Below are positions 9,848-18,371 of a stretch of DNA of 64,000 nt, piece by piece. The translations under genes and the position numbers were made by a program. Source of the stretch: Bacteroides thetaiotaomicron VPI-5482 (GTDB lineage: Bacteria; Bacteroidota; Bacteroidia; Bacteroidales; Bacteroidaceae); assembly GCF_000011065.1 (NCBI RefSeq), contig NC_004663.1:434001-498000 (forward strand), read 5' to 3'. Position 1 is the stretch's first letter. The number at the start of each line of letters is the position of its first letter. Under the pieces are notes generated by a model. The model did not search any database. It saw only the letters and a program-made list of their open reading frames with translations, and had not been told where the DNA came from.

Positions 9848-12157
9848 TTAATTCTTTTTCTTTTTCATAATAGCCTGTATCTCATCGATTGTCAGTGCTT
9901 TGTTGTAGATAGCGATGTCGTCGAACATAAATCCGGGATCAGGGTCAGCCCATGTCCATGCCTGGTTTCCGCCCAATGAGATGTATTTCAAGTCTGCACC
10001 GTTGGTGAATATTCCGGAGATGGTATTGCCGTCACCGCTGCCCGATACTGTCCATGAGTTGGCGACTTCTCCGTCAATGTAGATTTTACAGGTGGTAGAC
10101 GTGAGAACGGCTGTGTAAAGATGCCATTCATGATCCTTCAGCCAGTCTTCCTCACAAACGATTCCATCTGCTGCATATTCCGAGCAATAAACGGTGTTGA
10201 CACCTTTCTCATTTTGTGCGGCGGTGAAGTCTGTCCATCCGTTACAGTTTATTTGGGCAAGTCCGCGGGATTGCAGGACAAACAATGGCCATATATTCTC
10301 TGATCCTGCCGACGGCTCGTTTCCGTATGCCGTGAATAGGGGAGAATAGCGATAATCGTCCGATGCTCCTGCATTCTTGGCATTCACCCATACACTAATA
10401 CTCACTTCCTGAGATTCTACGGAGTGGGAAAGAGCATCCTGAGGCAACATCAGATAATTAGTGCCTTTAGAACCGGCTACATTCTGGAATATTTGTCCGA
10501 ACCCTTTGTCTTCCACTGAAACTATTTTGCCCGAACCTACGATTTTTGCATCTCCGGTTCCTTCTTCAAAGGTATTGATGTAGACAGGAGTAGGCAGAGC
10601 CAAAGTCTTGTCTTCCATAATCTGTTTGATCTGTTCCGGAGACAATTCTTTGTTATAGACTGCGAAGTCGTCAAACATGAATCCCGGATCGGGATCGCCC
10701 CAGTCGAACGCCTGATTTCCGCCTAAAGTGATGTATTTGTAGTTGGCACCATAAATGAATGCACCTTCAATTGTATTATTATCTCCGGTACCTGCCACCT
10801 GCCATTCGTTCTTCAGTTCGCCATCCATATATACTTTGGCGGAAGTAGCGGTGAGAGTTACTGTATAGTAATGCCACCCGTGATCGGCTAACCAGTCAGT
10901 GGCGTCATGATATAGAGCATTGGTACCATTTACATTCTGTGCATCATCAAAGTTGCACCATCCGGCATTATTCAGTTGTAATGTTCCTCTTACATACAAT
11001 GCAAACATAGGCCAGTTGTCTGTATTGGCAGTACCTGCTATGCCCGGTGCCTGCCCGTGAGCACTGAATAATGGTGACCACATATAAGTGGATGAGATTC
11101 CGGCATCCTTCGCATTCACCCACATACCGATAGACATTTCCTTCGTTTCGGCAGAATGTGACATTACATCTTCCGGAAGCAACAAGTAATTCTGACGCAT
11201 TCCTCCGGGGATATTCTTGAATACGGTTCCGAAGGCGCTATTATCATCTGTAACAAAGCTGCCACCGCCAATGATCTGTAGTCCGGTAGTCGTTTCGAAA
11301 GTAGCTTTATAAACAGGATCGGGCACATGTATTCCGCTACCGATATTCGGTCCCTGAGCATCGCTGTCCGAGAAAGTATTTGTCCAGATCTTCAGATCAT
11401 CATAATAGGCTTCGGCTGTTTCCGTATCCGAACCATAGCCTAAATATATATAGGTCGCAGATGACAATAAATCGATCATATTGGAATAATCGAAGTCACC
11501 TACGCTCACAGCCCTTGTCTTTCCGGAACTGATGCTGGCATGGTTGTTGGTATCGTATTTCTTGGTGCCATCGATATAAATGGCGTATCCTTTCTCTGTG
11601 AAAGTCAAGGCAACATAATGCCATGTCCCGTAAGGCATTGCGTTCGTTACACTGACTTCCGGATCATTTACGTCCAGATAGCCTCCTGTGCCGGTATAGC
11701 TCAAAAAAGCATTTGCAGTGAAATACAGTTTGTTTGTTCCGTCACTGAATGAGATCAGTGCGCCTGTATGGTCTGTTTTAGTAGATTTTACGAAGAAACT
11801 AAATGAGACTCCTGTCTGGATATCTGCACCGATAAGAGGGTTGGGAATGCGGAGGTATCCGCCGTTGGCGTGCATAACTCCACTTTCTCTTTCATCATCT
11901 TGTACGATTTCCGGAATCTCTTGATCTGCACTGTATGCAAAACCTTCCCCCGATATAGGTGTTTTGCCTTCGGTGGCAGTAGAGTTGAAATCTTCGTCAA
12001 ATGTAAATTCAGCTATTAATTTAGCGGAGGTATCCGGCTTTGCTGGAAGTTTTTGATTTCCTGCCGGTGGATCGGCTTCTCCCCAATCCTGACAAGAACT
12101 CATGCTGAGAACGGTAAGAATTGCCATAAGTAGTAACGGCCATTTCCTTGTCTTCAT
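9848..12157 (-). CDS. Surface glycan-binding lipoprotein with three LamG/concanavalin-type domains
   Basis: I start this at the ATG at 12155-12157 (MKTRKW), because a longer frame to 12217 would begin upstream of the -7 promoter element at 12207-12214. The product is 769 residues with a lipobox MSSC. Three jelly-roll domains follow at about residues 45-265, 280-515 and 523-769. The last two are clear internal duplicates: both have GDxNTIxGxFxxGAxxKYIxLGGNQA and DPDPGFMFDD(F/I)A(V/I)YNK followed by an EQIKQIM/DEIQAIM tail. No catalytic residues are evident, so a binding role at the cell surface is likely, equivalent to a SusE/F-type glycan-binding protein. It is the first gene of the SusC/SusD operon. 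Confidence 0.9.
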   Translation of the reverse strand: MKTRKWPLLLMAILTVLSMSSCQDWGEADPPAGNQKLPAKPDTSAKLIAEFTFDEDFNSTATEGKTPISGEGFAYSADQEIPEIVQDDERESGVMHANGGYLRIPNPLIGADIQTGVSFSFFVKSTKTDHTGALISFSDGTNKLYFTANAFLSYTGTGGYLDVNDPEVSVTNAMPYGTWHYVALTFTEKGYAIYIDGTKKYDTNNHASISSGKTRAVSVGDFDYSNMIDLLSSATYIYLGYGSDTETAEAYYDDLKIWTNTFSDSDAQGPNIGSGIHVPDPVYKATFETTTGLQIIGGGSFVTDDNSAFGTVFKNIPGGMRQNYLLLPEDVMSHSAETKEMSIGMWVNAKDAGISSTYMWSPLFSAHGQAPGIAGTANTDNWPMFALYVRGTLQLNNAGWCNFDDAQNVNGTNALYHDATDWLADHGWHYYTVTLTATSAKVYMDGELKNEWQVAGTGDNNTIEGAFIYGANYKYITLGGNQAFDWGDPDPGFMFDDFAVYNKELSPEQIKQIMEDKTLALPTPVYINTFEEGTGDAKIVGSGKIVSVEDKGFGQIFQNVAGSKGTNYLMLPQDALSHSVESQEVSISVWVNAKNAGASDDYRYSPLFTAYGNEPSAGSENIWPLFVLQSRGLAQINCNGWTDFTAAQNEKGVNTVYCSEYAADGIVCEEDWLKDHEWHLYTAVLTSTTCKIYIDGEVANSWTVSGSGDGNTISGIFTNGADLKYISLGGNQAWTWADPDPGFMFDDIAIYNKALTIDEIQAIMKKKKN

Positions 12158-12206
12158 AGATATTGATATTAATGGTTCAACAATAATTCTACTCGTTGTA
12201 GTGTCG

Positions 12207-12214
12207 CAAAAATA
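12207..12214 (-). promoter_or_regulatory. -7 element of the SusC/SusD operon promoter
   Basis: The minus strand reads TATTTTTG, a match to the Bacteroidetes -7 consensus TAnnTTTG, 50 bases upstream of the start chosen for the LamG lipoprotein. There is no good TTTG at -33. Instead a regulator-type direct repeat (12235-12267) covers that position, as expected for an activator-dependent promoter. Confidence 0.75.
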
Positions 12215-12234
12215 CAACCGATGAGTATATTAAA

Positions 12235-12267
12235 GGTGGACAAATGAATTTTCGAGGTGGATAAACG
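12235..12267 (-). promoter_or_regulatory. Direct-repeat operator, probable HTCS binding site
   Basis: On the minus strand two half-sites, TTATCCACC and TTGTCCACC, lie in the same orientation with a 21-base period (two helical turns). The nearer copy ends 20 bases before the -7 element TATTTTTG. The same arrangement (TGTCCACC twice, 21-base period, 21 bases before TATTTTTG) occurs upstream of the GH43 operon at 16737-16764. Since the regulator gene lies between the two promoters, the repeat is most simply its binding site; that assignment is inference. Confidence 0.75.
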
Positions 12268-12386
12268 GTTATATAAGTGTCTTTTTTACACTTTGAGTAT
12301 AATCTTGGACGGATGTCTCTTAAAATGAGCTCATTTTAAGACGAAGGGCTGCTATCATTGTTTCATAATAGCAACCCTTATATCAG

Positions 12387-15300
12387 TTATTCTTCGTTAT
12401 TCAGCAGTGCGCTTGGTGTCACATTGAAATGTTTCGTGAAGCATCTTGTAAAATATTTGGGATCATTGAATCCTACTTCGTAGGCAACTTCCGCTATATT
12501 CATATTCTTCGTTTCCCGATTCTTCAGAATCAATTCCCGTGCGATGTTCAGTCTGTAATTCCGGATGAACTGTCCGGCGGACTGACCGATTAAGTTTTGC
12601 AGTTTTTTGTTCAGCAGGCTTTTGCTTACTCCGACGGCTTCACAAAAATCGCTGACTTCAAAATAGGAGTTCTTGTAGTTCTCTTTGATAACTTCCATTA
12701 CTTGATTGAGGAACTTCTTATCACCGGATTCTTCTTCCATATTAAGTACGTCCACGTCCATATCAAGCGTAAATTTACGTTGATATCGTTTCCGGTTCTC
12801 CAGAATATTCTGAATACGGGCCAATAATAATGTTTCATCAAAAGGTTTCAGCAGATATTCGTCCACTCCCATACGATAGCTTTCCAGTCGGGCTTCTTGT
12901 GAGGTTTTGGCGGTCAGCATCAGGAAAGGAATATGCGAAATGGCAAATGTCTCCTTTACCCTTCGGGACAGCTCGATTCCGTCCATGACGGGCATCATCA
13001 AATCACTGATAATAAAGTCTATTGGATTACTATTAAGTATATGTAATGCTTCTTCGCCATTGGCAGCTTCCAGTACATGATACTGTTCACGAAGAATAGA
13101 CCGGATATATCCCCGCATATCAGCATTATCCTCCACAACCAGTATGCTTAAAGCCTCTTTCTCTTTTGGAGAGCCGGAATCCTGAACAGGAGTTGCGGAC
13201 GAATCGTTGTGATCAATAATGATTGTCTTTTCGTCTTTCCTTTCATTTCGTTGCAAGGGGAGGAGGATGCGGAAAGAGCATCCCGCATGACGGTTATTGA
13301 ATGCTTTGATCTCTCCGCCGTGCATTTGAACAATCCGTTTGCAGAGGTATAAACCGATGCCTGTTCCTGCTTGTCCGTATACCGGATATTTCACTTGATT
13401 CTGCGACTGGTAGAAGCGGTTGAAAATCCGATTGAGGTCTTCCTCAGGGATGCCCGAACCACTGTCCTTGACGCAAATATACAGAGTCTCTTTTTCACTG
13501 TCTTTGGCGAAAAGAGCAGATAGGTAGAGAGACACAGTTCCCCCGTTAGGAGTAAACTTGATAGCGTTACTCAACAGATTGGTGACCACCTTACGCATTG
13601 CTTCCTCATCGTACAAGATCTCCGGCATTTCCATCCGGTAATAGCGTTTGAGCACAATGTTCCGCTCTTGGGCGAATACTTCAAACGGAGTGATCAGTGA
13701 ATCGATAAATTTCAGAAAATTTCCCCGAGTCTTCACAATCTCCAGTTTGCCGGACTCTACCTTCCGGAAATCCATCAACTGATTGACGAGAGACAATAGA
13801 TATTTGGAATTGCGTTCCACGAAGTTCAATTGCTCAATGACTTGCGGATTGTAGCTTAATTTCAACGCACGTTCGATAGGACCGATAATGAGAGTAATCG
13901 GAGTGCGGAATTCATGGGTAATATTCGTAAAGAATGAAATCTTGTCAAGCGTCAATTCCTGCACTTTACGGGACATACGAATCAGTTGTGCCTTCTGCCT
14001 CGTGATTTTCTCATTCTGCTGAATCAGCATCTGGTTTTGGCGTGACAGCTCATCCGTTTGATTTTCTAACAGATGCTTTTGCTGTTCCAGTTCATGAGTA
14101 CGTTCTTCTACCGTGCGGTGCAGATATTCTTTCTGCCGTTTCAGATTACGGATGCGCCATTGATAGAATTGCCATACACTGACAGATAACAATACGATGA
14201 TGAATAGAATAAACCATACAGTCTTATAGAAATAAGGTACAATCGTAATCTTCAGTTCCGTTATGTTTTCTCCCTCGTTCTCACCATCAGGAGTGTATCT
14301 GACCTGTAGAGTATATGAACCGGGAGGTAAATTCGTATAACTGGCGAAACGACGGTTGCCCGGAACCTGTACCCATTTATCGTCAAAACCGACCAGACGA
14401 TAACTGTATATGGCTGTATTGTTTGATTCAAAGTTGAGCGCTGCAAATTCGAGTGAGAAAGATTTCTCTTTTTCATGCAGTTTCAGTTCCGTCGTTATGG
14501 CAATATCTTCCGACAAGTATTCGCTGCCCGGCAATATTTCTTCATTACCTATCCGCAGGCGGGTGAAACGTACTTTGGCAGCTGGAAGAGACATCGCCGG
14601 ACGATTACTTTCGATTGCAACCAATCCGCCTACACTGCCGAAATAGAGTAAGTCATGAGAAGAACCGCATGAGGCGTTCCAATAAAACTGTGTGTCAATC
14701 AGACCATCCTGTATGGTATAGTTAATGAAACGATTCTCTGCCTGATGATAACAGGAGAGTCCATTATTGGTACTGATCCATAAGTTACCGTTGTTATCTT
14801 CCAGTATTCCCCGAACACTATTGTTCGGTAGTCCTTGCGCTGTGCTATAAGAGATAAACTGTTCTTTTCCTTGAGCATCGATTTTTCGTTGATAAATGCC
14901 ATATCCGTTACTGCCCAGCCATAAAGTACCGTCCTTACCTTGATAAAAGCAGGTTATTTTCTCAATCAGGCGGGAGGACGGATCGTCCAGTTTGTAGTTC
15001 AGGTGCCTGTACTGGAATTCTCCTTTAGAGGAACGGGAATGCAGATCGATGATATAAACCCCTTCCAGACAACCGACCCAAAGTTTACCCTCCTTATCAA
15101 TAATGGAACCGATACAGCCATGAATATTTTCAGCAGCCTTATCCGGTAACGGAGCAGTTATTTCCTTTTTTACCGGATCATAAAAATAGAGTCCTTGATT
15201 GGCGCCTATCCATATACCTTCATTAATAGGGTCATAATTCAATACTCCGATAAAGTTAATCGGAAAGCCTCCGCCGGTCTGTGAGGAAATTACCTCCAGT

Positions 15301-16649
15301 ATCTGTCGGGGAGCTTTCAGATCAAGCAGATTGAGACCTCCTCCCCATGTACCTATCCATAAGTGATTGTCGGTATCGGCAGTCAGGGCACTGACGGAGT
15401 TGTGACTCAGCCCTCCGTGTTCACGTGTATAATGGGTGAAATCTTCGCTGTTCCGTTCTTTTCTGTTCAGTCCGCCTTCTACTGTCCCTACCCATAAGGT
15501 TCCGTATACATCTTCATAAATTGCATTGACAGGATTATAGGATAAACTTGACGGATTTTCCTTGTCATGCCGGTAGCTCCGTATCGATAGTTGCCGTGGA
15601 TTCAACAGATTGATACCTCCGGTTTCCGTACCGAACCAGATATGTTCTCCATCAGTCAATATGCAATTAATAAAGTTACTGTTCAGCAGATTGGTGCCGC
15701 CATTTGGAAGGTCACAGGCTATACGTTCAAAATTATCCGTCATCGGGTTATAGATATTAATACCACGTAGTGTCGCGACGATTAATTGTTTGTCATCGGT
15801 GATAGCTAAATTTGTCAGATAATTTTGCGACAGGGAATAGGGATTGCCGGAATCATGCTCATATCGTTTTATCACATTTCCAGTTTTATTATAGCGGAAT
15901 AGTCCGCGGTCACTGGAGATCCAGACTTCATTCTCTTTGCTGAGGAAATCCGAAATATAAGTTCCCGCTTCGAACTTCAGGCAGTCGGCTATGGGAGTGG
16001 TTACCAGTCTCTTTTGCGGACTTAATGCCACTTTTCGTATTTCTCCATTGTTTCCCATCCATATTTTCCCATCCTCGTCAATGTCTTTCAGAGCAATGTC
16101 CGGACCATTCAGATAGACAGGGCTGAGTGTAGACAGGATTTGCACTTCCCCTTTGTCATTGAATTCGATACGGTGAAGGGCGTTGTCGCAATGAAGCCAG
16201 ATACAGCCTTGCGTATCTTTCATGATACGGGTAGCCGGTAGTTCCAGTATCTTTGGAAGTATCCCTTTCGGGTCATGGGGGATAATCGGTTTTAAAGTAG
16301 ATAAGTCAATAATATCCGTTCCCCCTTCGGAGACGATCCAAAGGCGTTGGAAGGCGTCTTCACAGACATTGCGTATAAAGTTGCTTTTTAGTTTGCATTG
16401 GTGATTATTGGGAGTGTAGTTTACAAACTCATAGCCATCATAACGGGAAAGCCCGCCTCCGGCAGTCGAAATCCACATAAACCCCCGGCTGTCTTTGTAC
16501 AAATCGTCGATAAAATTATGTGGAAGCCCCTCGTTCATGGTCACATACGTAATATTATAGCGGTCGGCAAACCGTTCCTGTGCCCGAACCTGTCCGGCCA
16601 GTGAACAGATACTATATATTATAAGGTATATAAGTAGGTGTTTTTTCAT
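12387..16649 (-). CDS. Hybrid two-component system sensor/regulator (HTCS), probably arabinan-responsive
   Basis: The start at 16647-16649 (MKKHLLIYLIIYSICSL) gives a signal peptide and fits the promoter at 16671-16700; the product is 1420 residues. In order: a periplasmic region of two-component propeller repeats (W-I-x-T-x-G-G-L motifs, about 30-700), a Y_Y_Y domain (about 735-805), one transmembrane helix (about 805-830), a coiled coil, a HisKA dimerisation domain with phospho-acceptor His in NITHEFRTP (about 913), a HATPase domain (DSGSGIPEEDLNRIF, about 1070), a receiver domain (phospho-acceptor Asp in ISDLMMPVMDG, about 1216), and an AraC-type DNA-binding domain (NIAEVAYEVGFNDPKYFTRCFTKHF, about 1385). 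Such proteins bind a periplasmic oligosaccharide and activate the adjacent operons. Its flanks carry the two matching operators. Confidence 0.97.
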   Translation of the reverse strand: MKKHLLIYLIIYSICSLAGQVRAQERFADRYNITYVTMNEGLPHNFIDDLYKDSRGFMWISTAGGGLSRYDGYEFVNYTPNNHQCKLKSNFIRNVCEDAFQRLWIVSEGGTDIIDLSTLKPIIPHDPKGILPKILELPATRIMKDTQGCIWLHCDNALHRIEFNDKGEVQILSTLSPVYLNGPDIALKDIDEDGKIWMGNNGEIRKVALSPQKRLVTTPIADCLKFEAGTYISDFLSKENEVWISSDRGLFRYNKTGNVIKRYEHDSGNPYSLSQNYLTNLAITDDKQLIVATLRGINIYNPMTDNFERIACDLPNGGTNLLNSNFINCILTDGEHIWFGTETGGINLLNPRQLSIRSYRHDKENPSSLSYNPVNAIYEDVYGTLWVGTVEGGLNRKERNSEDFTHYTREHGGLSHNSVSALTADTDNHLWIGTWGGGLNLLDLKAPRQILEVISSQTGGGFPINFIGVLNYDPINEGIWIGANQGLYFYDPVKKEITAPLPDKAAENIHGCIGSIIDKEGKLWVGCLEGVYIIDLHSRSSKGEFQYRHLNYKLDDPSSRLIEKITCFYQGKDGTLWLGSNGYGIYQRKIDAQGKEQFISYSTAQGLPNNSVRGILEDNNGNLWISTNNGLSCYHQAENRFINYTIQDGLIDTQFYWNASCGSSHDLLYFGSVGGLVAIESNRPAMSLPAAKVRFTRLRIGNEEILPGSEYLSEDIAITTELKLHEKEKSFSLEFAALNFESNNTAIYSYRLVGFDDKWVQVPGNRRFASYTNLPPGSYTLQVRYTPDGENEGENITELKITIVPYFYKTVWFILFIIVLLSVSVWQFYQWRIRNLKRQKEYLHRTVEERTHELEQQKHLLENQTDELSRQNQMLIQQNEKITRQKAQLIRMSRKVQELTLDKISFFTNITHEFRTPITLIIGPIERALKLSYNPQVIEQLNFVERNSKYLLSLVNQLMDFRKVESGKLEIVKTRGNFLKFIDSLITPFEVFAQERNIVLKRYYRMEMPEILYDEEAMRKVVTNLLSNAIKFTPNGGTVSLYLSALFAKDSEKETLYICVKDSGSGIPEEDLNRIFNRFYQSQNQVKYPVYGQAGTGIGLYLCKRIVQMHGGEIKAFNNRHAGCSFRILLPLQRNERKDEKTIIIDHNDSSATPVQDSGSPKEKEALSILVVEDNADMRGYIRSILREQYHVLEAANGEEALHILNSNPIDFIISDLMMPVMDGIELSRRVKETFAISHIPFLMLTAKTSQEARLESYRMGVDEYLLKPFDETLLLARIQNILENRKRYQRKFTLDMDVDVLNMEEESGDKKFLNQVMEVIKENYKNSYFEVSDFCEAVGVSKSLLNKKLQNLIGQSAGQFIRNYRLNIARELILKNRETKNMNIAEVAYEVGFNDPKYFTRCFTKHFNVTPSALLNNEE

Positions 16650-16670
16650 ATATGTACGTATTAATAAGGG

Positions 16671-16700
16671 CAAAGTTAGAAGAATCTCTTCAATCACAAA
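16671..16700 (-). promoter_or_regulatory. Promoter of the HTCS gene
   Basis: The minus strand has TTTG (complement of 16697-16700) followed after 18 bases by TAACTTTG (complement of 16671-16678), matching the Bacteroidetes -33/-7 consensus well. It lies 22 bases upstream of the chosen HTCS start. Unlike the two operon promoters it has a good -33 box and no GTCCACC repeat between the elements, which fits low constitutive expression of the sensor. Confidence 0.8.
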
Positions 16701-16736
16701 AATGGGAAGAGCTTCTTTTCAGCAGATTATCGGATT

Positions 16737-16764
16737 GTCCACCAATCGTGTTCGTATGTCCACC
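16737..16764 (+). promoter_or_regulatory. Direct-repeat operator, probable HTCS binding site
   Basis: Two copies of GTCCACC, at 16737-16743 and 16758-16764 and preceded by T, repeat with a 21-base period. The second copy ends 21 bases before the -7 element at 16786. This matches in sequence, spacing and position the repeat upstream of the SusC/SusD operon (12235-12267). Confidence 0.8.
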
Positions 16765-16785
16765 TTTCATAGGGGAAACGGGGCG

Positions 16786-16793
16786 TATTTTTG
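16786..16793 (+). promoter_or_regulatory. -7 element of the GH43-GH51-GH43 operon promoter
   Basis: TATTTTTG matches the Bacteroidetes -7 consensus and is identical to the -7 element of the SusC/SusD operon. It lies 32 bases before the ATG at 16826, which argues against starts further upstream. No TTTG box is present at -33; the operator repeat covers that position. Confidence 0.75.
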
Positions 16794-16825
16794 TAGCATA
16801 ATTGATGAACGAATACACAGATATT

Positions 16826-18346
16826 ATGAAAAACTTGTTTTTGCCAGTTCTTTTAGTAGCAGGCAGCTTCTTTGTAAGTTGCACTTCTTCCGTGTTTACT
16901 CCGACTCCTTCTGCTAATTCTTGGGATGATAATTATTTATCAGTAGCCAAAATGGAAGATTACCGTCAATGGGGAACATACAATGTACACGATCCGTCCT
17001 GCCGGAAGCTGGGCGACTATTATTATATGTATTCTACAGATGCGATTTTCGGTGAGAACCGGAAAGAAGCGAGAGAGAAAGGCGTGCCGTTGGGATTTAT
17101 CCAGATGCGCCGTTCTAAGGATTTGGTACATTGGGAATTTCTGGGATGGGCATTTCCTGAAATACCGGAAGAAGCGGTTCAATGGGTACAGTCTCATGCA
17201 GGAGGGCAGGGGGCGACCAATATCTGGGCACCGTATATCATCCCTTATAAAGATAAATACCGCCTCTACTATTGCGTATCCGCATTCGGACGTAAAACAT
17301 CCTATATAGGACTTGCCGAATCAACTTCTCCCGAAGGGCCATGGACGCAGAAAGGCTGTATCGTTAAAACAGATGATTCTACCGCGATGAATGCTATCGA
17401 TCCGAGCGTCATAGCAGATGAAAATACTGGTAAATGGTGGATGCATTACGGCTCCTTCTTCGGTGGTCTGTATTGCGTCGAACTGAATCCTGAAACCGGA
17501 TTAGCCTTAAACGAAGGCGATTTGGGGCACCTTGTAGCACGGCGTGCCAACTATCGGAAGGACAATCTCGAAGCACCGGAAATAATCTATCATCCGGAGC
17601 TGAAACAATATTATCTTTTCACTTCCTATGATCCGCTGATGACGACTTATAATGTACGTGTCAGCCGTTCGGATGCTGCCGAAGGTCCGTTTACGGACTA
17701 CTTTGGCAAGGCTGTGAAAGATACGACCAACAACTTCCCGATACTGACTGCACCATATCGTTTTGAGAACCATACCGGATGGGCGGGTACAGCGCATTGT
17801 GCCGTCTTTTCTGACGGTGAAGGAAACTATTTTATGGCACATCAGGGACGTCTGTCACCGCAAAATCAGTTAATGGTGTTACATATACGGCAGTTGTTCT
17901 TCACTCCCGAAGGCTGGCCGGTCGCTTCTCCCGAGAGATATGCAGGGACTGCTTCGCGTCAATTCAGCAAAGAAGATCTGGTCGGTGAATGGGAAATCAT
18001 ACGAGTGCAGGAACCGGCATACGAACGTCAGCTGGAAGCCGGACAGATCTTATGGGGAGAGGGAGAACTGAAAGAGAAGGAATGGAACTTGTCCACCCGA
18101 GTGACTTTGGTAAAAGACGGCACGTGCAAAGGGCAGATGACCGATAACGAATGGAATATAGTTCAAATGAATGGAAAATGGTCCTTTTTGACCGAAAAAC
18201 ATCTATTAATGGTAGATTTGAACTCGGAGAAGATTGAGAATCTGGTTATCTTTGCAGGACACGATTGGGAGAACGAAACCGAAACAATTCTCTTTACCGG
18301 ACTCGATAGCCGGGGACGTTCTGTCTGGGGAAAAAGAATCAAATAA
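16826..18346 (+). CDS. GH43 family lipoprotein, probable endo-alpha-1,5-L-arabinanase
   Basis: Starting at MKNLFLPVLLVAGSFFVSC gives a lipoprotein signal (lipobox VSC), so the 506-residue enzyme is probably attached to the outer membrane. The five-bladed GH43 propeller has its three carboxylates: Asp56 in NVHDPS (base), Asp192 in NAIDPS (pKa modulator) and Glu249 in LEAPEI (acid). The C-terminal 120 residues (EDLVGEWEIIRVQ...WSFLTEKHLLMVDL) resemble the small C-terminal domain found in arabinan endo-1,5-arabinosidases. The likely role is cutting the arabinan backbone at the cell surface. It is the first gene of a three-enzyme operon. A GH43 exo-enzyme cannot be excluded from sequence alone. 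Confidence 0.9.
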   Translation: MKNLFLPVLLVAGSFFVSCTSSVFTPTPSANSWDDNYLSVAKMEDYRQWGTYNVHDPSCRKLGDYYYMYSTDAIFGENRKEAREKGVPLGFIQMRRSKDLVHWEFLGWAFPEIPEEAVQWVQSHAGGQGATNIWAPYIIPYKDKYRLYYCVSAFGRKTSYIGLAESTSPEGPWTQKGCIVKTDDSTAMNAIDPSVIADENTGKWWMHYGSFFGGLYCVELNPETGLALNEGDLGHLVARRANYRKDNLEAPEIIYHPELKQYYLFTSYDPLMTTYNVRVSRSDAAEGPFTDYFGKAVKDTTNNFPILTAPYRFENHTGWAGTAHCAVFSDGEGNYFMAHQGRLSPQNQLMVLHIRQLFFTPEGWPVASPERYAGTASRQFSKEDLVGEWEIIRVQEPAYERQLEAGQILWGEGELKEKEWNLSTRVTLVKDGTCKGQMTDNEWNIVQMNGKWSFLTEKHLLMVDLNSEKIENLVIFAGHDWENETETILFTGLDSRGRSVWGKRIK

Positions 18347-18371
18347 CTATATATAATTTTTATTGAAAACC

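Noticed and set aside
12158..12217. Longer start for the LamG lipoprotein
   Set aside because: It would include the -7 promoter element and hide the lipoprotein signal behind 20 extra residues.
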